Shown one piece after another: positions 52,178 to 61,205 of a DNA stretch of 64,000 nucleotides. The stretch comes from Emticicia sp037153985. Its GTDB lineage: Bacteria > Bacteroidota > Bacteroidia > Cytophagales > Spirosomataceae. The translations under genes and the position numbers were made by a program. The stretch lies in contig NZ_JBBAYI010000004.1 in NCBI RefSeq assembly GCF_037153985.1, positions 186,001 through 250,000 on the forward strand, given 5' to 3'. Under the pieces are notes generated by a model. The model had not been told where the DNA came from and searched no databases. It worked only from the letters and a program-made list of their open reading frames with translations. The stretch's first letter is position 1; every line of letters begins with the position of its first letter.

Positions 52178-53659
52178 ATGTACAGGATATTCATGGAGAA
52201 CAATGTTTTTTATACGACTAACCGAAATGTGCTGAATAATATCTGGCTTATACCGGGTATTATTATTGCAATGGCTTTTGGTTGGATGATAGCTAACAAA
52301 GGGCTCTCCATTGGCGTAATGATTACAATATTACCTTTTGTGATTGGCTTCGTGATAATGGTGTTTTTCAGGCCACGCTGGGGTATTATTTTTTATCTGG
52401 TATACTGTTTTCTGATGCCAACGCTTGGAAAACACATTGATGGGGTACAGTTCGGGCTTGGTATGGACGGCCTGCTGATTCTGACCTTTCTGGCAGTAAT
52501 TTTTCATCGTAGTGGGCGATACCGATTCCGGCATCTGAACAATGATTTGGTCTGGGTAGCCGTAGTATGGTTTGTAATTACCATTTTGCAGATAGGCAAC
52601 CCCGAACGCCCAAGTATTTTAGGGTGGGTATACGAAATGCGCTCATCGACTTTATACTGGGTACTAACCATCCCGCTGGCACTCTTGTTACTCAACAAAA
52701 AAACTGATATTAATTTATTCCTGAATATCATCATTGTTTTGTCGTTGCTAGGGGCATTATGGGGAATAAAGCAACTAAAACTAGGGCCTGATGAAGCCGA
52801 AAACAGATGGCTTGAAGCTGGTGCAAAAAAAACACACATATTGTTCGGTAAGTTGAGGGTATTCTCTTACTACTCCGAAGCGGCTCAGTTCGGGGCTTCA
52901 CAAGCACAACTGGCTATTATGTGTATTATACTGGCAGTTGGGCCACATAGCAAACTAAAAAAGCTATGGTACATTATTGCCGGCTTATTTATTCTTTATG
53001 GAATGATAATTTCCGGCACACGTGGCGCTTTGTTTGGCTTTGTAGGAGGGGGGCTTGTTTTCCTGATTCTCAGCAAGCAGATACGTATTCTGATACTCGG
53101 CGGAATAGTGGGGCTGGCTTTTCTCGGAATGCTCAAATATACCTCAATCGGTAGTGGTAATGCCGAAATCGTACGTTTGCGCACTTCTCTTGACCCTAAC
53201 GATGCCTCGTTTCAGGTGAGGTTAATTAACCAGAAAATCCTGCGCGATTTTCTGGCCAGTAAACCGTTTGGCGCGGGGGTTGGTACAATGGGAACATGGG
53301 GAACCACCTATAATCAGGATAAATTCATTTCGCAGATTCCTCCCGACAGCTTATATGTGAAAGTCTGGGGTATGTATGGTATCATAGGATTCATCATCTG
53401 GTTTGGTATCATGCTTTATATTACCGGCAAGTCGGCGGGCATTATCTGGAAAACCCAAGACCCATTACTCAAAAACCAGCTTATAGCTTTATGCGGTGGT
53501 GCTACGGGTATTTTATTGTGTAGTTACGGAAACGAAGTGTTAAATGCAATGCCGTCGTCGGTTATAGTATATATCAGTTGGGCATTAATCTGGCTTAGCC
53601 CACGATGGGATACGCCCGTTCCGAAAACCCTGACACCTGTAACCGAGAACGAATTTTGA
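52178..53659 (+). CDS. O-antigen ligase/polymerase family membrane protein
   Basis: A 493-residue polytopic protein with about 12 helices. A large periplasmic loop contains ASFQVRLINQKILRDFLASKPFGAGVG (core NQKILRDFLASKPFG) followed by PPDSLYVKVWGMYGIIGF, as in Wzy_C proteins, which polymerise or ligate lipid-linked repeat units at the periplasmic face. The context (flippase, chain-length protein, glycosyltransferases) makes it the Wzy polymerase of this locus. An alternative start is the Met six residues in, at 52193. It lies 18 nt after the chain-length gene. Confidence 0.82.
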   Translation: MYRIFMENNVFYTTNRNVLNNIWLIPGIIIAMAFGWMIANKGLSIGVMITILPFVIGFVIMVFFRPRWGIIFYLVYCFLMPTLGKHIDGVQFGLGMDGLLILTFLAVIFHRSGRYRFRHLNNDLVWVAVVWFVITILQIGNPERPSILGWVYEMRSSTLYWVLTIPLALLLLNKKTDINLFLNIIIVLSLLGALWGIKQLKLGPDEAENRWLEAGAKKTHILFGKLRVFSYYSEAAQFGASQAQLAIMCIILAVGPHSKLKKLWYIIAGLFILYGMIISGTRGALFGFVGGGLVFLILSKQIRILILGGIVGLAFLGMLKYTSIGSGNAEIVRLRTSLDPNDASFQVRLINQKILRDFLASKPFGAGVGTMGTWGTTYNQDKFISQIPPDSLYVKVWGMYGIIGFIIWFGIMLYITGKSAGIIWKTQDPLLKNQLIALCGGATGILLCSYGNEVLNAMPSSVIVYISWALIWLSPRWDTPVPKTLTPVTENEF

Positions 53660-53684
53660 AAACTGATAAATCATCATTATTATT

Positions 53685-54854
53685 ATGATACAGCCTATAC
53701 TCACTATCCTTCAGTATGTTGTTCTTGTTTACCTCGGTATTCAGGTAATATATTTACTTTTCTACTCCATAGCTGGCAAACTGGCCCGAAAAGAAGTGTT
53801 TCCGGCAGCTACTACATTCAGGAAAATAAGAATTTTTATACCGGGTTATAAAGAAGATGCTGTTATCATTACCACAGCCCGAGATGCTATTCTGCAAGAT
53901 TACCCACAAGATAAATACGAAGTCGTAATCATTGCCGATTCTTTCACAGAGGCTACACTGGCTACGCTCAGAACTTTACCTATAAAAGTAGTAGAAGTAA
54001 GTTTCGAGAAAAGCACAAAAGGCAAAGCCCTGCAAAAAGCCATTGAAGCAACAGCACATGAACCCGTTGACATAGTGCTTATTCTGGATGCTGACAACCA
54101 CATGTCGGCTGGCTTCTTGCAAGCTCTGAACAATGCTTTTGAAAAAGGGTATCAGGTAGTGCAGGGGCATCGCACAGCCAAAGACTTTAAAACGCCTTTT
54201 GCTTTACTGGATGCCTGTACCGAAGAAATCAACAACCATATTTTCCGTAGGGGGCATGTGGCGGTTGGCTTGCCGTCAGCCCTGATAGGTAGCGGAATGG
54301 CCTTTCATTGGGATTTCTTCATAAGTCTTTTACAGAATATCGGAGATACATCTGGCGAAGACAAAGAAATGGAGTACAGAATTATTCGTCAGGGAAAACC
54401 CATTGCGTTTCTTGACGGCAAATATGTTTATGATGAAAAAGTAGCCAAAACCGATGTTTTCAGCAAACAACGAAGCCGCTGGCTGGCTACTCAGGTTGAG
54501 TTTTTTGAGAAATATTTCTTTGAAGGATGGGTTCAGCTTTTTAAAGGCAACGTGGCGTTCTTCGACAAGGTTTTTCAGACCTTCATTCTGCCTCGGGTTA
54601 TGTTAGTAGCAGCCATGTGCTTGTGGTTAGGGCTAAGCGTGTTTTTCTTCAAAGAAACCTTACTTGTTACAGTCATATTGTTTTTGGGGCTGGCTTTAGC
54701 CCTTTTAATGGGTATTCCGGCCAAATGGTATAATAAAAAACTGGTGCTGGCCTTTTTGCAGATACCCGGTGCTTTATTTTCAATGCTCAAGGCTATGCTT
54801 CATATTGGTAAAGCGCGCAAACAGTTTATTCATACGCCACACGGCGAATCTTAA
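53685..54854 (+). CDS. Glycosyltransferase family 2, QxxRW type
   Basis: A 389-residue membrane GT2: N-terminal helix (about 8-28), GT-A core with IFIPGYKED, ILDADNHMS (DxD), GEDKEMEYRI and KQRSRWLATQ (the QxxRW acceptor-site motif of processive enzymes), and two C-terminal helices. It probably elongates the exopolysaccharide repeat unit on undecaprenyl phosphate at the cytoplasmic face. It follows the polymerase by 25 nt. Donor sugar unknown. Confidence 0.87.
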   Translation: MIQPILTILQYVVLVYLGIQVIYLLFYSIAGKLARKEVFPAATTFRKIRIFIPGYKEDAVIITTARDAILQDYPQDKYEVVIIADSFTEATLATLRTLPIKVVEVSFEKSTKGKALQKAIEATAHEPVDIVLILDADNHMSAGFLQALNNAFEKGYQVVQGHRTAKDFKTPFALLDACTEEINNHIFRRGHVAVGLPSALIGSGMAFHWDFFISLLQNIGDTSGEDKEMEYRIIRQGKPIAFLDGKYVYDEKVAKTDVFSKQRSRWLATQVEFFEKYFFEGWVQLFKGNVAFFDKVFQTFILPRVMLVAAMCLWLGLSVFFFKETLLVTVILFLGLALALLMGIPAKWYNKKLVLAFLQIPGALFSMLKAMLHIGKARKQFIHTPHGES

Positions 54855-54874
54855 ACCAGAAAACATTATCAATT

Positions 54875-54976
54875 ATGCCTTGGAACATCATTTTTTTGCC
54901 TGCCATCATCAGTTTAATCTGGGGTTTCAGACAAGGGTTGAAAACTAAAAATAAACGTTATGTCAAAAGAAGTTGA
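54875..54976 (+). CDS. Possible 33-aa membrane peptide in the exopolysaccharide operon
   Basis: ATG-TGA frame encoding a short hydrophobic segment (PWNIIFLPAIISLIWGF) and a very basic tail (RQGLKTKNKRYVKRS). It fills the only 105-nt gap in an operon otherwise spaced by -4 to 35 nt, and it overlaps the next start codon by 17 nt, as coupled genes do. No family known, and length alone gives weak support. Confidence 0.45.
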   Translation: MPWNIIFLPAIISLIWGFRQGLKTKNKRYVKRS

Positions 54977-56171
54977 AGCATATATTCTGATTGCCCAACA
55001 AGAATGGGAGCTTAATCTGGGTAGTAACGCGCGCAATCTGGCTGTTGAATTTAGCAAAGCCAAGCCTGTTATGTATGTGAATCCGGCTATTGACATGAAG
55101 TCGATTATCAAGCAAATCAGAACCCCTCATGGCAAAAAACGCCTGAAACTAGCTTTAGGATTAGGGCAGAATACGGTAAAAGTGGCCGAAAACCTGTGGG
55201 TGCATACACCACAAACTATCTCATATTCTATCAACTGGCTTAAAAACATAAGCCTGTATAACTTTCTGAATCGGCGTAATGGTAAGGGTTTTTTTGATAG
55301 CCTGAAAAAAGCCGCCAGAAAATTACACTGGAAACCCGAAAACTGTATTGTTTTTAATGATAGCCAGATGTTTACGGGGCTTTTTACTAAAGATTTCTTC
55401 AAACCTCTGTTGAGTTTCTATTATATAAGAGACAACCTCATTGAGCATCCTTATTTTAAATTTCATGGCAGTAGGGTAGAGCCTGAAACCATTGAAAAAG
55501 CCGATGCCATTTTCGCAAACTCGGCTTATCTGGCCGACTACGCCCGCCAGCATCATAAAATAAGTCTCGACATCGGGCAGGGCTGTGAAACAGATATGTA
55601 CGATGCCTTTGCCACTAAAACCGAACCCGCCGACTTAGCCCTTATTGCACACCCAAGAATAGGCTATGTCGGATTCCTGACCGGTGAACGCCTAGACATC
55701 AGTTTGCTTGAGCAACTAGCCGAGGCCAGAAAAGACTGGCACATTGTACTAATTGGCCCAGAGGAAATTATGTTTCAGCAAAGCAGGTTGCACCAACTAC
55801 CCAATGTGTACTTTCTGGGTTCAAAGAAACCTGCCGAGTTGCCTGCCTATATGCATTATATTGATGTGTGCATGAACCCGCAGTTAATTAACGAACTAAC
55901 GGTTGGTAATTATCCCCGCAAGATAGACGAGTATCTGGCCATGGGTAAGCCCACAGTAGCCACTGAAACTCCGGCCATGAAAATGTTTCTGCCACATGTA
56001 GAACTGGCCGTTGGTGTTGAAGGCTACATAAAAGCCATTGAGAAAGCCTTACAACCGCAAGATTCTGCCGCACAAATGGCCGCAATCAGTTGTGCTAAAA
56101 GCCATACATGGGAAGCATGTGCCGAAAAGATATATGCCGTACAGGAAAAACTATTGAATACCCCAAACTAA
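54960..56171 (+). CDS. GT-B glycosyltransferase (TuaH-like)
   Basis: A 403-residue soluble or membrane-associated protein with a GT-B fold. The first half has IAQQEWELNLGSNARNLAVEFSK (core LGSNARNLAVEF) and FYYIRDNLIEHPYF. The second half has GYVGFLTGERLDISLLEQLAEAR, HIVLIGPEE, NVYFLGSKKPAELPAYMHYIDVCMNP (core YFLGSKKPAELP) and PRKIDEYLAMGKPTVAT. This is the layout of the YpjH/TuaH-like group of GT4-related enzymes. It presumably adds one sugar of the repeat. Donor unknown. Confidence 0.8.
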   Translation: MSKEVEAYILIAQQEWELNLGSNARNLAVEFSKAKPVMYVNPAIDMKSIIKQIRTPHGKKRLKLALGLGQNTVKVAENLWVHTPQTISYSINWLKNISLYNFLNRRNGKGFFDSLKKAARKLHWKPENCIVFNDSQMFTGLFTKDFFKPLLSFYYIRDNLIEHPYFKFHGSRVEPETIEKADAIFANSAYLADYARQHHKISLDIGQGCETDMYDAFATKTEPADLALIAHPRIGYVGFLTGERLDISLLEQLAEARKDWHIVLIGPEEIMFQQSRLHQLPNVYFLGSKKPAELPAYMHYIDVCMNPQLINELTVGNYPRKIDEYLAMGKPTVATETPAMKMFLPHVELAVGVEGYIKAIEKALQPQDSAAQMAAISCAKSHTWEACAEKIYAVQEKLLNTPN

Positions 56172-56206
56172 TCTTATTCTGACAAAACCTTTATTAATCT
56201 ATTAGC

Positions 56207-57565
56207 ATGAATATAACAAGTGTTATATCAAAACTAAGAAACAGACACTTCCTGTCGTTGGTGGGTAATGGCTCTATGGCCGTGCTTGGTATGGTTACCG
56301 TGGCCATTTTGTTTCGGTTTATGTCGTCCGACGATGTCGGGTACTGGTTTTTCTTTCAGTCGGTTTTTGTGTTGCTTGATACCTTCCGAACAGGGTTTCT
56401 TCAGGTTGCGTTAATTAAATTCTATACAGGGGCCGAAAAAGCTAAGGCCGAGTCGGTTTTAGGCTCAGTTTGGTATTTAAGCCTGCTTATTACAGGTATT
56501 TTGGTAATCCTGAATATACTAGCTGTGCCTGTACTGAAGTTTACAGACAGTGTAGGGCTAGTTACTACCATTCAGTGGTTCGGCATAACTTTTATCTGTA
56601 CCTTGCCTTCAAGCATTGCTTCATGGATTTTACAGGCCGACCAACGTTTCGACCGACTGCTTTTGCTAAGGGTTATTAATCAGGGCCTGTTCATTATTAT
56701 GATTCTGGCCATGATAATATTTGAAAAACTTACACTCGACAAAGTGCTTATCATCAATGCTATCAGTACTGCCAGTGTGAGTGTTTTCTGTTTATTCAGA
56801 GGCTGGACACGCCTCCGCACCTTTGCCAGACGCACCTCCGAGTCTATTAAAGAATTATTCCATTTCGGGAAGTATAGCGTAGGTACTACTATCAGCACAA
56901 ACCTGCTTCGTAGTTCCGACACCTTCATTATTATGTTTGTTTTAGGTACTGCCGGCCCTGCCGCTGTGGCTATGTATAATATTCCGATGCGCCTGATGGA
57001 AATCATCGAAATTCCTTTGAGAAGTTTTCTGGCTACTGGTATGCCTTCCATGTCAGAAGCATTCAACAAAAACAATAAAAAAGAAGTAGTACATATTATG
57101 CAGAAATATGCAGGTATGCTTACACTAGCCCTGATTCCGGTATCGTTAGTGGCCGTATTACTGGCCGATATAGCCATTGGGATTCTCGGCGGAGGTAAAT
57201 ATACAGGCACACATGCTGTTACGGTCTATCGTATTTTTATGTCGTTTGCCATGTTTTACCCGATTGACAGGTTTCTGGGAGTTACGCTCGATATTATTCA
57301 TCAGCCGCGTATCAATTTCTACAAGGTATTAATTATGTTGTTTACCAATGTGGTGTTTGATTTTACCGGAATTTACCTGTTTGGTAATATCAACGGCGTT
57401 GCCATAGCTACTTTCTTTACGTTTTTATCGGGGGTTTTCTTTGGTTATTACTGGCTCCGAAAATACCTCGATTTCACACTCCTGAGTTTTTTTACGGTGG
57501 GCTTTGCCGAAATAAAATCATTGATTAATCAGGTGTTATACAAAAACAGGGTTGCACAACAATGA
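56207..57565 (+). CDS. Wzx-type polysaccharide flippase
   Basis: A 452-residue protein with about 12-14 helices of the MOP/oligosaccharide-flippase superfamily: GNGSMAVLGMVTVAILFRFMSSDDVGYWFF (core RFMSSDDVGYWFF), FGKYSVGTTISTNLLRSSDTFIIMFVLG (core LRSSDTFIIMFVLG) and a conserved proline-rich loop AMYNIPMRLME. It moves the lipid-linked repeat unit across the inner membrane to the Wzy polymerase. It overlaps the GT14 gene by 4 bp. Confidence 0.87.
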   Translation: MNITSVISKLRNRHFLSLVGNGSMAVLGMVTVAILFRFMSSDDVGYWFFFQSVFVLLDTFRTGFLQVALIKFYTGAEKAKAESVLGSVWYLSLLITGILVILNILAVPVLKFTDSVGLVTTIQWFGITFICTLPSSIASWILQADQRFDRLLLLRVINQGLFIIMILAMIIFEKLTLDKVLIINAISTASVSVFCLFRGWTRLRTFARRTSESIKELFHFGKYSVGTTISTNLLRSSDTFIIMFVLGTAGPAAVAMYNIPMRLMEIIEIPLRSFLATGMPSMSEAFNKNNKKEVVHIMQKYAGMLTLALIPVSLVAVLLADIAIGILGGGKYTGTHAVTVYRIFMSFAMFYPIDRFLGVTLDIIHQPRINFYKVLIMLFTNVVFDFTGIYLFGNINGVAIATFFTFLSGVFFGYYWLRKYLDFTLLSFFTVGFAEIKSLINQVLYKNRVAQQ

Positions 57566-58410
57566 AAATAGCACATTTACTACTCACGCACGCGAATCCG
57601 GCTCAGTTGAAAAGATTAATGGATAGCTTGGCGCACCCTGATGCTGATTTTTATATTCATGTTGATTTAAAAGCCGATATTGGGCCGTTTCTGCCATTGG
57701 TCGACAACAAGCACATTTTCCTCATAAAAAAGCGCGAAAAAGTGTTTTGGGGTGCATATAGCATTGTGCAGGCTACTGTTAATGCCTTTTATGAAATAAT
57801 GGGCAGTGGCAAAAAATATGATTTTATTAATTTACTGAGTGGGCAAGACTACCCGCTTAAAAGTACTGAAGAGATACATGACTTTCTGGGGCTGAACAGA
57901 GGCAAAGCGTTTATGCATACTTTGTCGATAACAGATGAATGGCAGGAGGCTATCCCAAGAATTACGCGCTATCATTTATCAAATTATCAGTTTGCTGGTA
58001 GGCATCAGGCCGAAAAACTACTTAATTTTTTATTGCCTGAGAGAAAAATGCCCAACGGACTTATTCCGGTGGGGCGTTCGCAGTGGTTTACTATTACGCC
58101 CACACATGTAAAGTATATACTTGAATACCTCGAAAAAAACAGGCACGTACAACGTTTTTTTGAACTGACATGGGGCGTTGATGAAATAATTTTTCAGACT
58201 TTATTGTATAATTCACCACATAAAGATGAGATGGTGAACGATAATCTCAGATACATTGACTGGTCGGAAGGCAAAGCCAGCCCCAAGACTTTTACAATAC
58301 AGGATTTGTCTGTACTGACTCATTCAGGGAAGTTATTTGCCCGCAAATTCAACGAGAATATCGATAGCGACATCCTGAATGCGCTTGATAAACTACGAGC
58401 CAACTCCTGA
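57562..58410 (+). CDS. GT14 beta-1,6-N-acetylglucosaminyltransferase-like enzyme
   Basis: A 282-residue protein matching core-2/I-branching GT14: KIAHLLLTHANPAQLKRLMD at the start (core LLLTHANPAQLKRL), FYIHVDLKA, VFWGAYSIVQATVNAFYE, NLLSGQDYPLKS, RSQWFTITP and WGVDEIIFQTLL. In animals this family makes branched GlcNAc. In bacteria it appears in capsule loci, with untested donors. It would add a branch to the repeat unit. Last gene of the plus-strand operon, before the hairpin at 58431. Confidence 0.88.
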   Translation: MKIAHLLLTHANPAQLKRLMDSLAHPDADFYIHVDLKADIGPFLPLVDNKHIFLIKKREKVFWGAYSIVQATVNAFYEIMGSGKKYDFINLLSGQDYPLKSTEEIHDFLGLNRGKAFMHTLSITDEWQEAIPRITRYHLSNYQFAGRHQAEKLLNFLLPERKMPNGLIPVGRSQWFTITPTHVKYILEYLEKNRHVQRFFELTWGVDEIIFQTLLYNSPHKDEMVNDNLRYIDWSEGKASPKTFTIQDLSVLTHSGKLFARKFNENIDSDILNALDKLRANS

Positions 58411-58430
58411 TAATATAGTTGAGATATATG

Positions 58431-58450
58431 CAAGCCGCGAAAGCGGCTTG
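58431..58450. terminator. GAAA-tetraloop hairpin between convergent operons
   Basis: CAAGCCGC, GAAA, GCGGCTTG: a very stable 8-bp stem. It lies 21 nt after the plus-strand GT14 gene and 24 nt after the minus-strand GT4 stop, so it can end both operons. Confidence 0.8.
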
Positions 58451-58473
58451 AAGCAAAGCAGTATTTTTAACTA

Positions 58474-59604
58474 TTACCTAAGTATTTCCTCATAAACGCC
58501 TACTACCTCTCTGGCGGTTTTTTCCCACGAAAACATCGATGCCCTTTCAATACCGTACTTGATGGTTTGCGCTCTCAGTGTGTTATCGTTAAGCACAGTT
58601 AGTATTTTTTCGGCAATTTGTTCGGGTTGGGTTGGGTCTATTAAAATAGCCCCTTCGCCTGCTACTTCGGGCATGGCCGACGTATTACTGGTAATAACTG
58701 GCGTGCCACAACTCATGGCTTCAAGAATAGGTATTCCGAAGCTCTCTCTCAAAGAAGGATATAAAAATAGTTCGGCTAGCCGATAAAGATTAGGAAGCTC
58801 TTTATTAGGAATATAACCCGTAAGCATGATGTGGGTCATCAGGTGTTCATTATTCTGCGACTTCAACAATGCCATTAAATGTTCTTTGCCAAAATCAGGC
58901 ATTACCAATGTGAAGTCGAGCTTGCCACGTTGATGGAGCAGCCCTAAGGCTTTCATTACATTAGGCAGGTTTTTCTTAGGGTCTGTATTACCCAGAAACA
59001 GAATAAAACGTTCGGGTAGGTTCATTTTCTTGCGGAAAGCAGCCAGTTCATCGGCATTTCTTTCAGGGGTAAAATGGCTGCCGCAGGCATTATAAATAGT
59101 TCGGACTCTATCTGCCGGAACCTTCAGCCCTTCAATAATTCTATGACGTTCGTAATCACTTACTGTAATAATCATTGAGGCTTTATTGGCTATTCGGGGT
59201 ACGTTCCAGCGGCGGTATAAATTCCCGAAGCGTTGGTAATAAGTACCTTCGCTTATCATCCATTTTTCCAGATAAATAATATCATGAATAGTTACTACCA
59301 GCGGTACTTTGGTAGTAATTGGCGCAGTATTACTGGTGCAATGCAGTAAATCGACCTGATTGTGTCGGGTAGCTTTTGGTAAAAGGTTTTGTTCCCAGAC
59401 TGGATACGATTTCGGCCCAAGTATTTCCAGATGAACATGCTGGCTGCCTTGAAGGGCTTCCATGTCGGCATCGGGCTGTGCATATACAAAGTACTCATGA
59501 GGCGTGTGTAAATGTTGTAACTGGCGCAGCACCTCCAGTATCACGATGTCCATGCCATGTTTCTTTTTCCGAAAAATTCGTTGAGCTTCTATTCCTATAC
59601 GCAT
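58474..59604 (-). CDS. GT4 glycosyltransferase
   Basis: A 376-residue GT-B enzyme: RIGIEAQRIFRKKKHGMD at the start, VTIHDIIYLEKW, RVRTIYNACGSHFTPE, RFILFLGNTDPKKNLPNVMKAL (core LGNTDPKKNLPN) and ESFGIPILEAMSCGTPVITSNTSAMPEV, which carries the E-x7-E donor-binding motif. This is the WbaZ/mannosyltransferase-like branch of GT4. Last gene of the minus-strand operon. Start at 59604 is the first Met before the domain. Confidence 0.9.
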   Translation of the reverse strand: MRIGIEAQRIFRKKKHGMDIVILEVLRQLQHLHTPHEYFVYAQPDADMEALQGSQHVHLEILGPKSYPVWEQNLLPKATRHNQVDLLHCTSNTAPITTKVPLVVTIHDIIYLEKWMISEGTYYQRFGNLYRRWNVPRIANKASMIITVSDYERHRIIEGLKVPADRVRTIYNACGSHFTPERNADELAAFRKKMNLPERFILFLGNTDPKKNLPNVMKALGLLHQRGKLDFTLVMPDFGKEHLMALLKSQNNEHLMTHIMLTGYIPNKELPNLYRLAELFLYPSLRESFGIPILEAMSCGTPVITSNTSAMPEVAGEGAILIDPTQPEQIAEKILTVLNDNTLRAQTIKYGIERASMFSWEKTAREVVGVYEEILR

Positions 59605-59628
59605 TTGCTTAATTGATTGAGGTCTGCT

Positions 59629-60534
59629 TTACTTGTCATGAATATCTTTTGAACTATTGCTGAAATTCCAGACGAAACCTCGCCAGAATGCTTTCAGGTG
59701 TGGCCAGTCGCCTTTAAGGGCATAGCTGAGCATATTTTTAGGTACGGCTACCAGAAAATAATAAAAATACATGGCTATTTTCTGAAAACCGAATGTATTA
59801 CGGCGCAAATAAAGCAAACGATTCCGGCTGTAATAATAAGTTTTAAGGGTAGACCCTTTTCCTGTACTGATTGACTCCTTATGCCAGATTCGGCTTTGGG
59901 GTTCATACCAGATACTATAACCTGCCCGCTTGAAACGCTCGCAGTAATCCATTTCTTCATAATACAGAAAAAATAACTCGGCCATAAATCCTACTTTTTC
60001 AAAAGCTGCTCTCGAAAACATCATGGCTGCTCCATGCGCTCGTGAGGTAGGTCTGGCTTGGTCGTGCTGCCCTTTGTCTTTTTCCAGATAACCAATCGAA
60101 AACCCTCGCCCTGTAACAGGATTAATGGGTAAAAAACCTGCAAACTGAATAGTATTAGGCTCGTCGAAGTAAAGAATTTTAGGGCACATTACCCCAATAC
60201 TGGTATCGTTTTGCATACGGGTAACCAGTGGTTCCAGAAAATGGGGGTCTACTTCAGTATCGTTGTTCAATAAGAAAAGATAATCGCCCGTGGCTACTTC
60301 AAGCCCTCGGTTGTTGCCACCTGCAAAGCCCTTGTTCTCTCCGGTGTTTATGTATTTTATCCACGGGAAATCGACAGGTAGCTCAAGGCCTGGTTCTTTA
60401 GTACTATTATCAACTACAATTACCTCTATTGACGGATACGTAATTTTTTCCAGCGACCTCAGCAAGTCGGCGGTTACGGCAGCACCGTTAAAGTTAATAG
60501 TAATAATAGAAACTTTAGGCAGATTATTTGGCAT
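59629..60534 (-). CDS. GT2 rhamnosyltransferase-like enzyme
   Basis: A 301-residue soluble GT-A enzyme: KVSIITINFNGAAVTADLLRSL (core IITINFNGA), IEVIVVDNST, GFAGGNNRGL, FLLNNDTEVD (metal site), FSRAAFEKVGFMAELFFLYYEEMDYCERFKRAGY (core LYYEEMDYCERFKRAG) and RIWHKESISTGKGS. These are typical of the rhamnosyltransferase/GT2 group. The acceptor and donor are unknown. Lies 24 nt upstream of the GT4 gene. Confidence 0.88.
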   Translation of the reverse strand: MPNNLPKVSIITINFNGAAVTADLLRSLEKITYPSIEVIVVDNSTKEPGLELPVDFPWIKYINTGENKGFAGGNNRGLEVATGDYLFLLNNDTEVDPHFLEPLVTRMQNDTSIGVMCPKILYFDEPNTIQFAGFLPINPVTGRGFSIGYLEKDKGQHDQARPTSRAHGAAMMFSRAAFEKVGFMAELFFLYYEEMDYCERFKRAGYSIWYEPQSRIWHKESISTGKGSTLKTYYYSRNRLLYLRRNTFGFQKIAMYFYYFLVAVPKNMLSYALKGDWPHLKAFWRGFVWNFSNSSKDIHDK

Positions 60535-60576
60535 ATTGATTGGTACTAAATGGAAGATGTTTTCTGTATAAACCTG

Positions 60577-61197
60577 TTATTTTCCGACGTTTTCCCATTG
60601 CTGGGTTTCGGCATTATATTGTTTTATTACCCGCGCCGGATTCCCAACGGCTACGCTATACGGCGGTATGTTTTTGGTAACTACTGCCCCTCCGGCTACT
60701 ACGCTGTGCTTACCTATGGTTACGCCTGCTGTTAAAACAGCATTGGCACCTATCCAGCAGTCGTCTTCTATGGTAATAGTAGCAGTAGTAACAGGTTGTA
60801 AATAGATAGGGGTCTGAATGTCGGTATAAACATGGTTTAACCCACTCAATACGATATTCTGCGCCAGAATTACATTGTTACCAATGTTTACAGGCCCTAT
60901 AATAACATTGCCGATACCAATACGTGAGTTGTTGCCTATATGCACAGGCCCCACACCATTATTAACCGTAGCGAAATCTTCGATAGTACTATAATTACCG
61001 AGGCTAAAGGGCTGAAACGGTAATACATCCATGCGGGTTCTGTGACAAACCGTGCTGCCTTTGCCTTTTTTATGAAAAAACGGGTTTACAAACCATTGCA
61101 CCCAAAGCCGTGGCCGGGCCTGATGTTTCGGAATAAGGCACCAATGCACAAACTTTTTTAAGCGTTCGTTCGATTTGATGGTTTGAACTATTGACAT
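60577..61197 (-). CDS. Left-handed beta-helix acyltransferase (WcaF/NodL-like)
   Basis: A 206-residue protein. After a basic N-terminus, the repeats of a left-handed beta-helix follow: IGNNSRIGIGNVIIGPVNIGNNVIL, then GLNHVYTD carrying the catalytic-type His, then IEDDCWIGANAVLTAGVTIGKHSVVAGGAVVTKNIPPY and NPARVIK (cores CWIGANAVLTAGVTIG and VVAGGAVVT). It likely O-acetylates the exopolysaccharide repeat using acetyl-CoA. Eight nt from the GT2 gene upstream of it. Confidence 0.87.
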   Translation of the reverse strand: MSIVQTIKSNERLKKFVHWCLIPKHQARPRLWVQWFVNPFFHKKGKGSTVCHRTRMDVLPFQPFSLGNYSTIEDFATVNNGVGPVHIGNNSRIGIGNVIIGPVNIGNNVILAQNIVLSGLNHVYTDIQTPIYLQPVTTATITIEDDCWIGANAVLTAGVTIGKHSVVAGGAVVTKNIPPYSVAVGNPARVIKQYNAETQQWENVGK

Positions 61198-61205
61198 GGC
61201 ATGAA

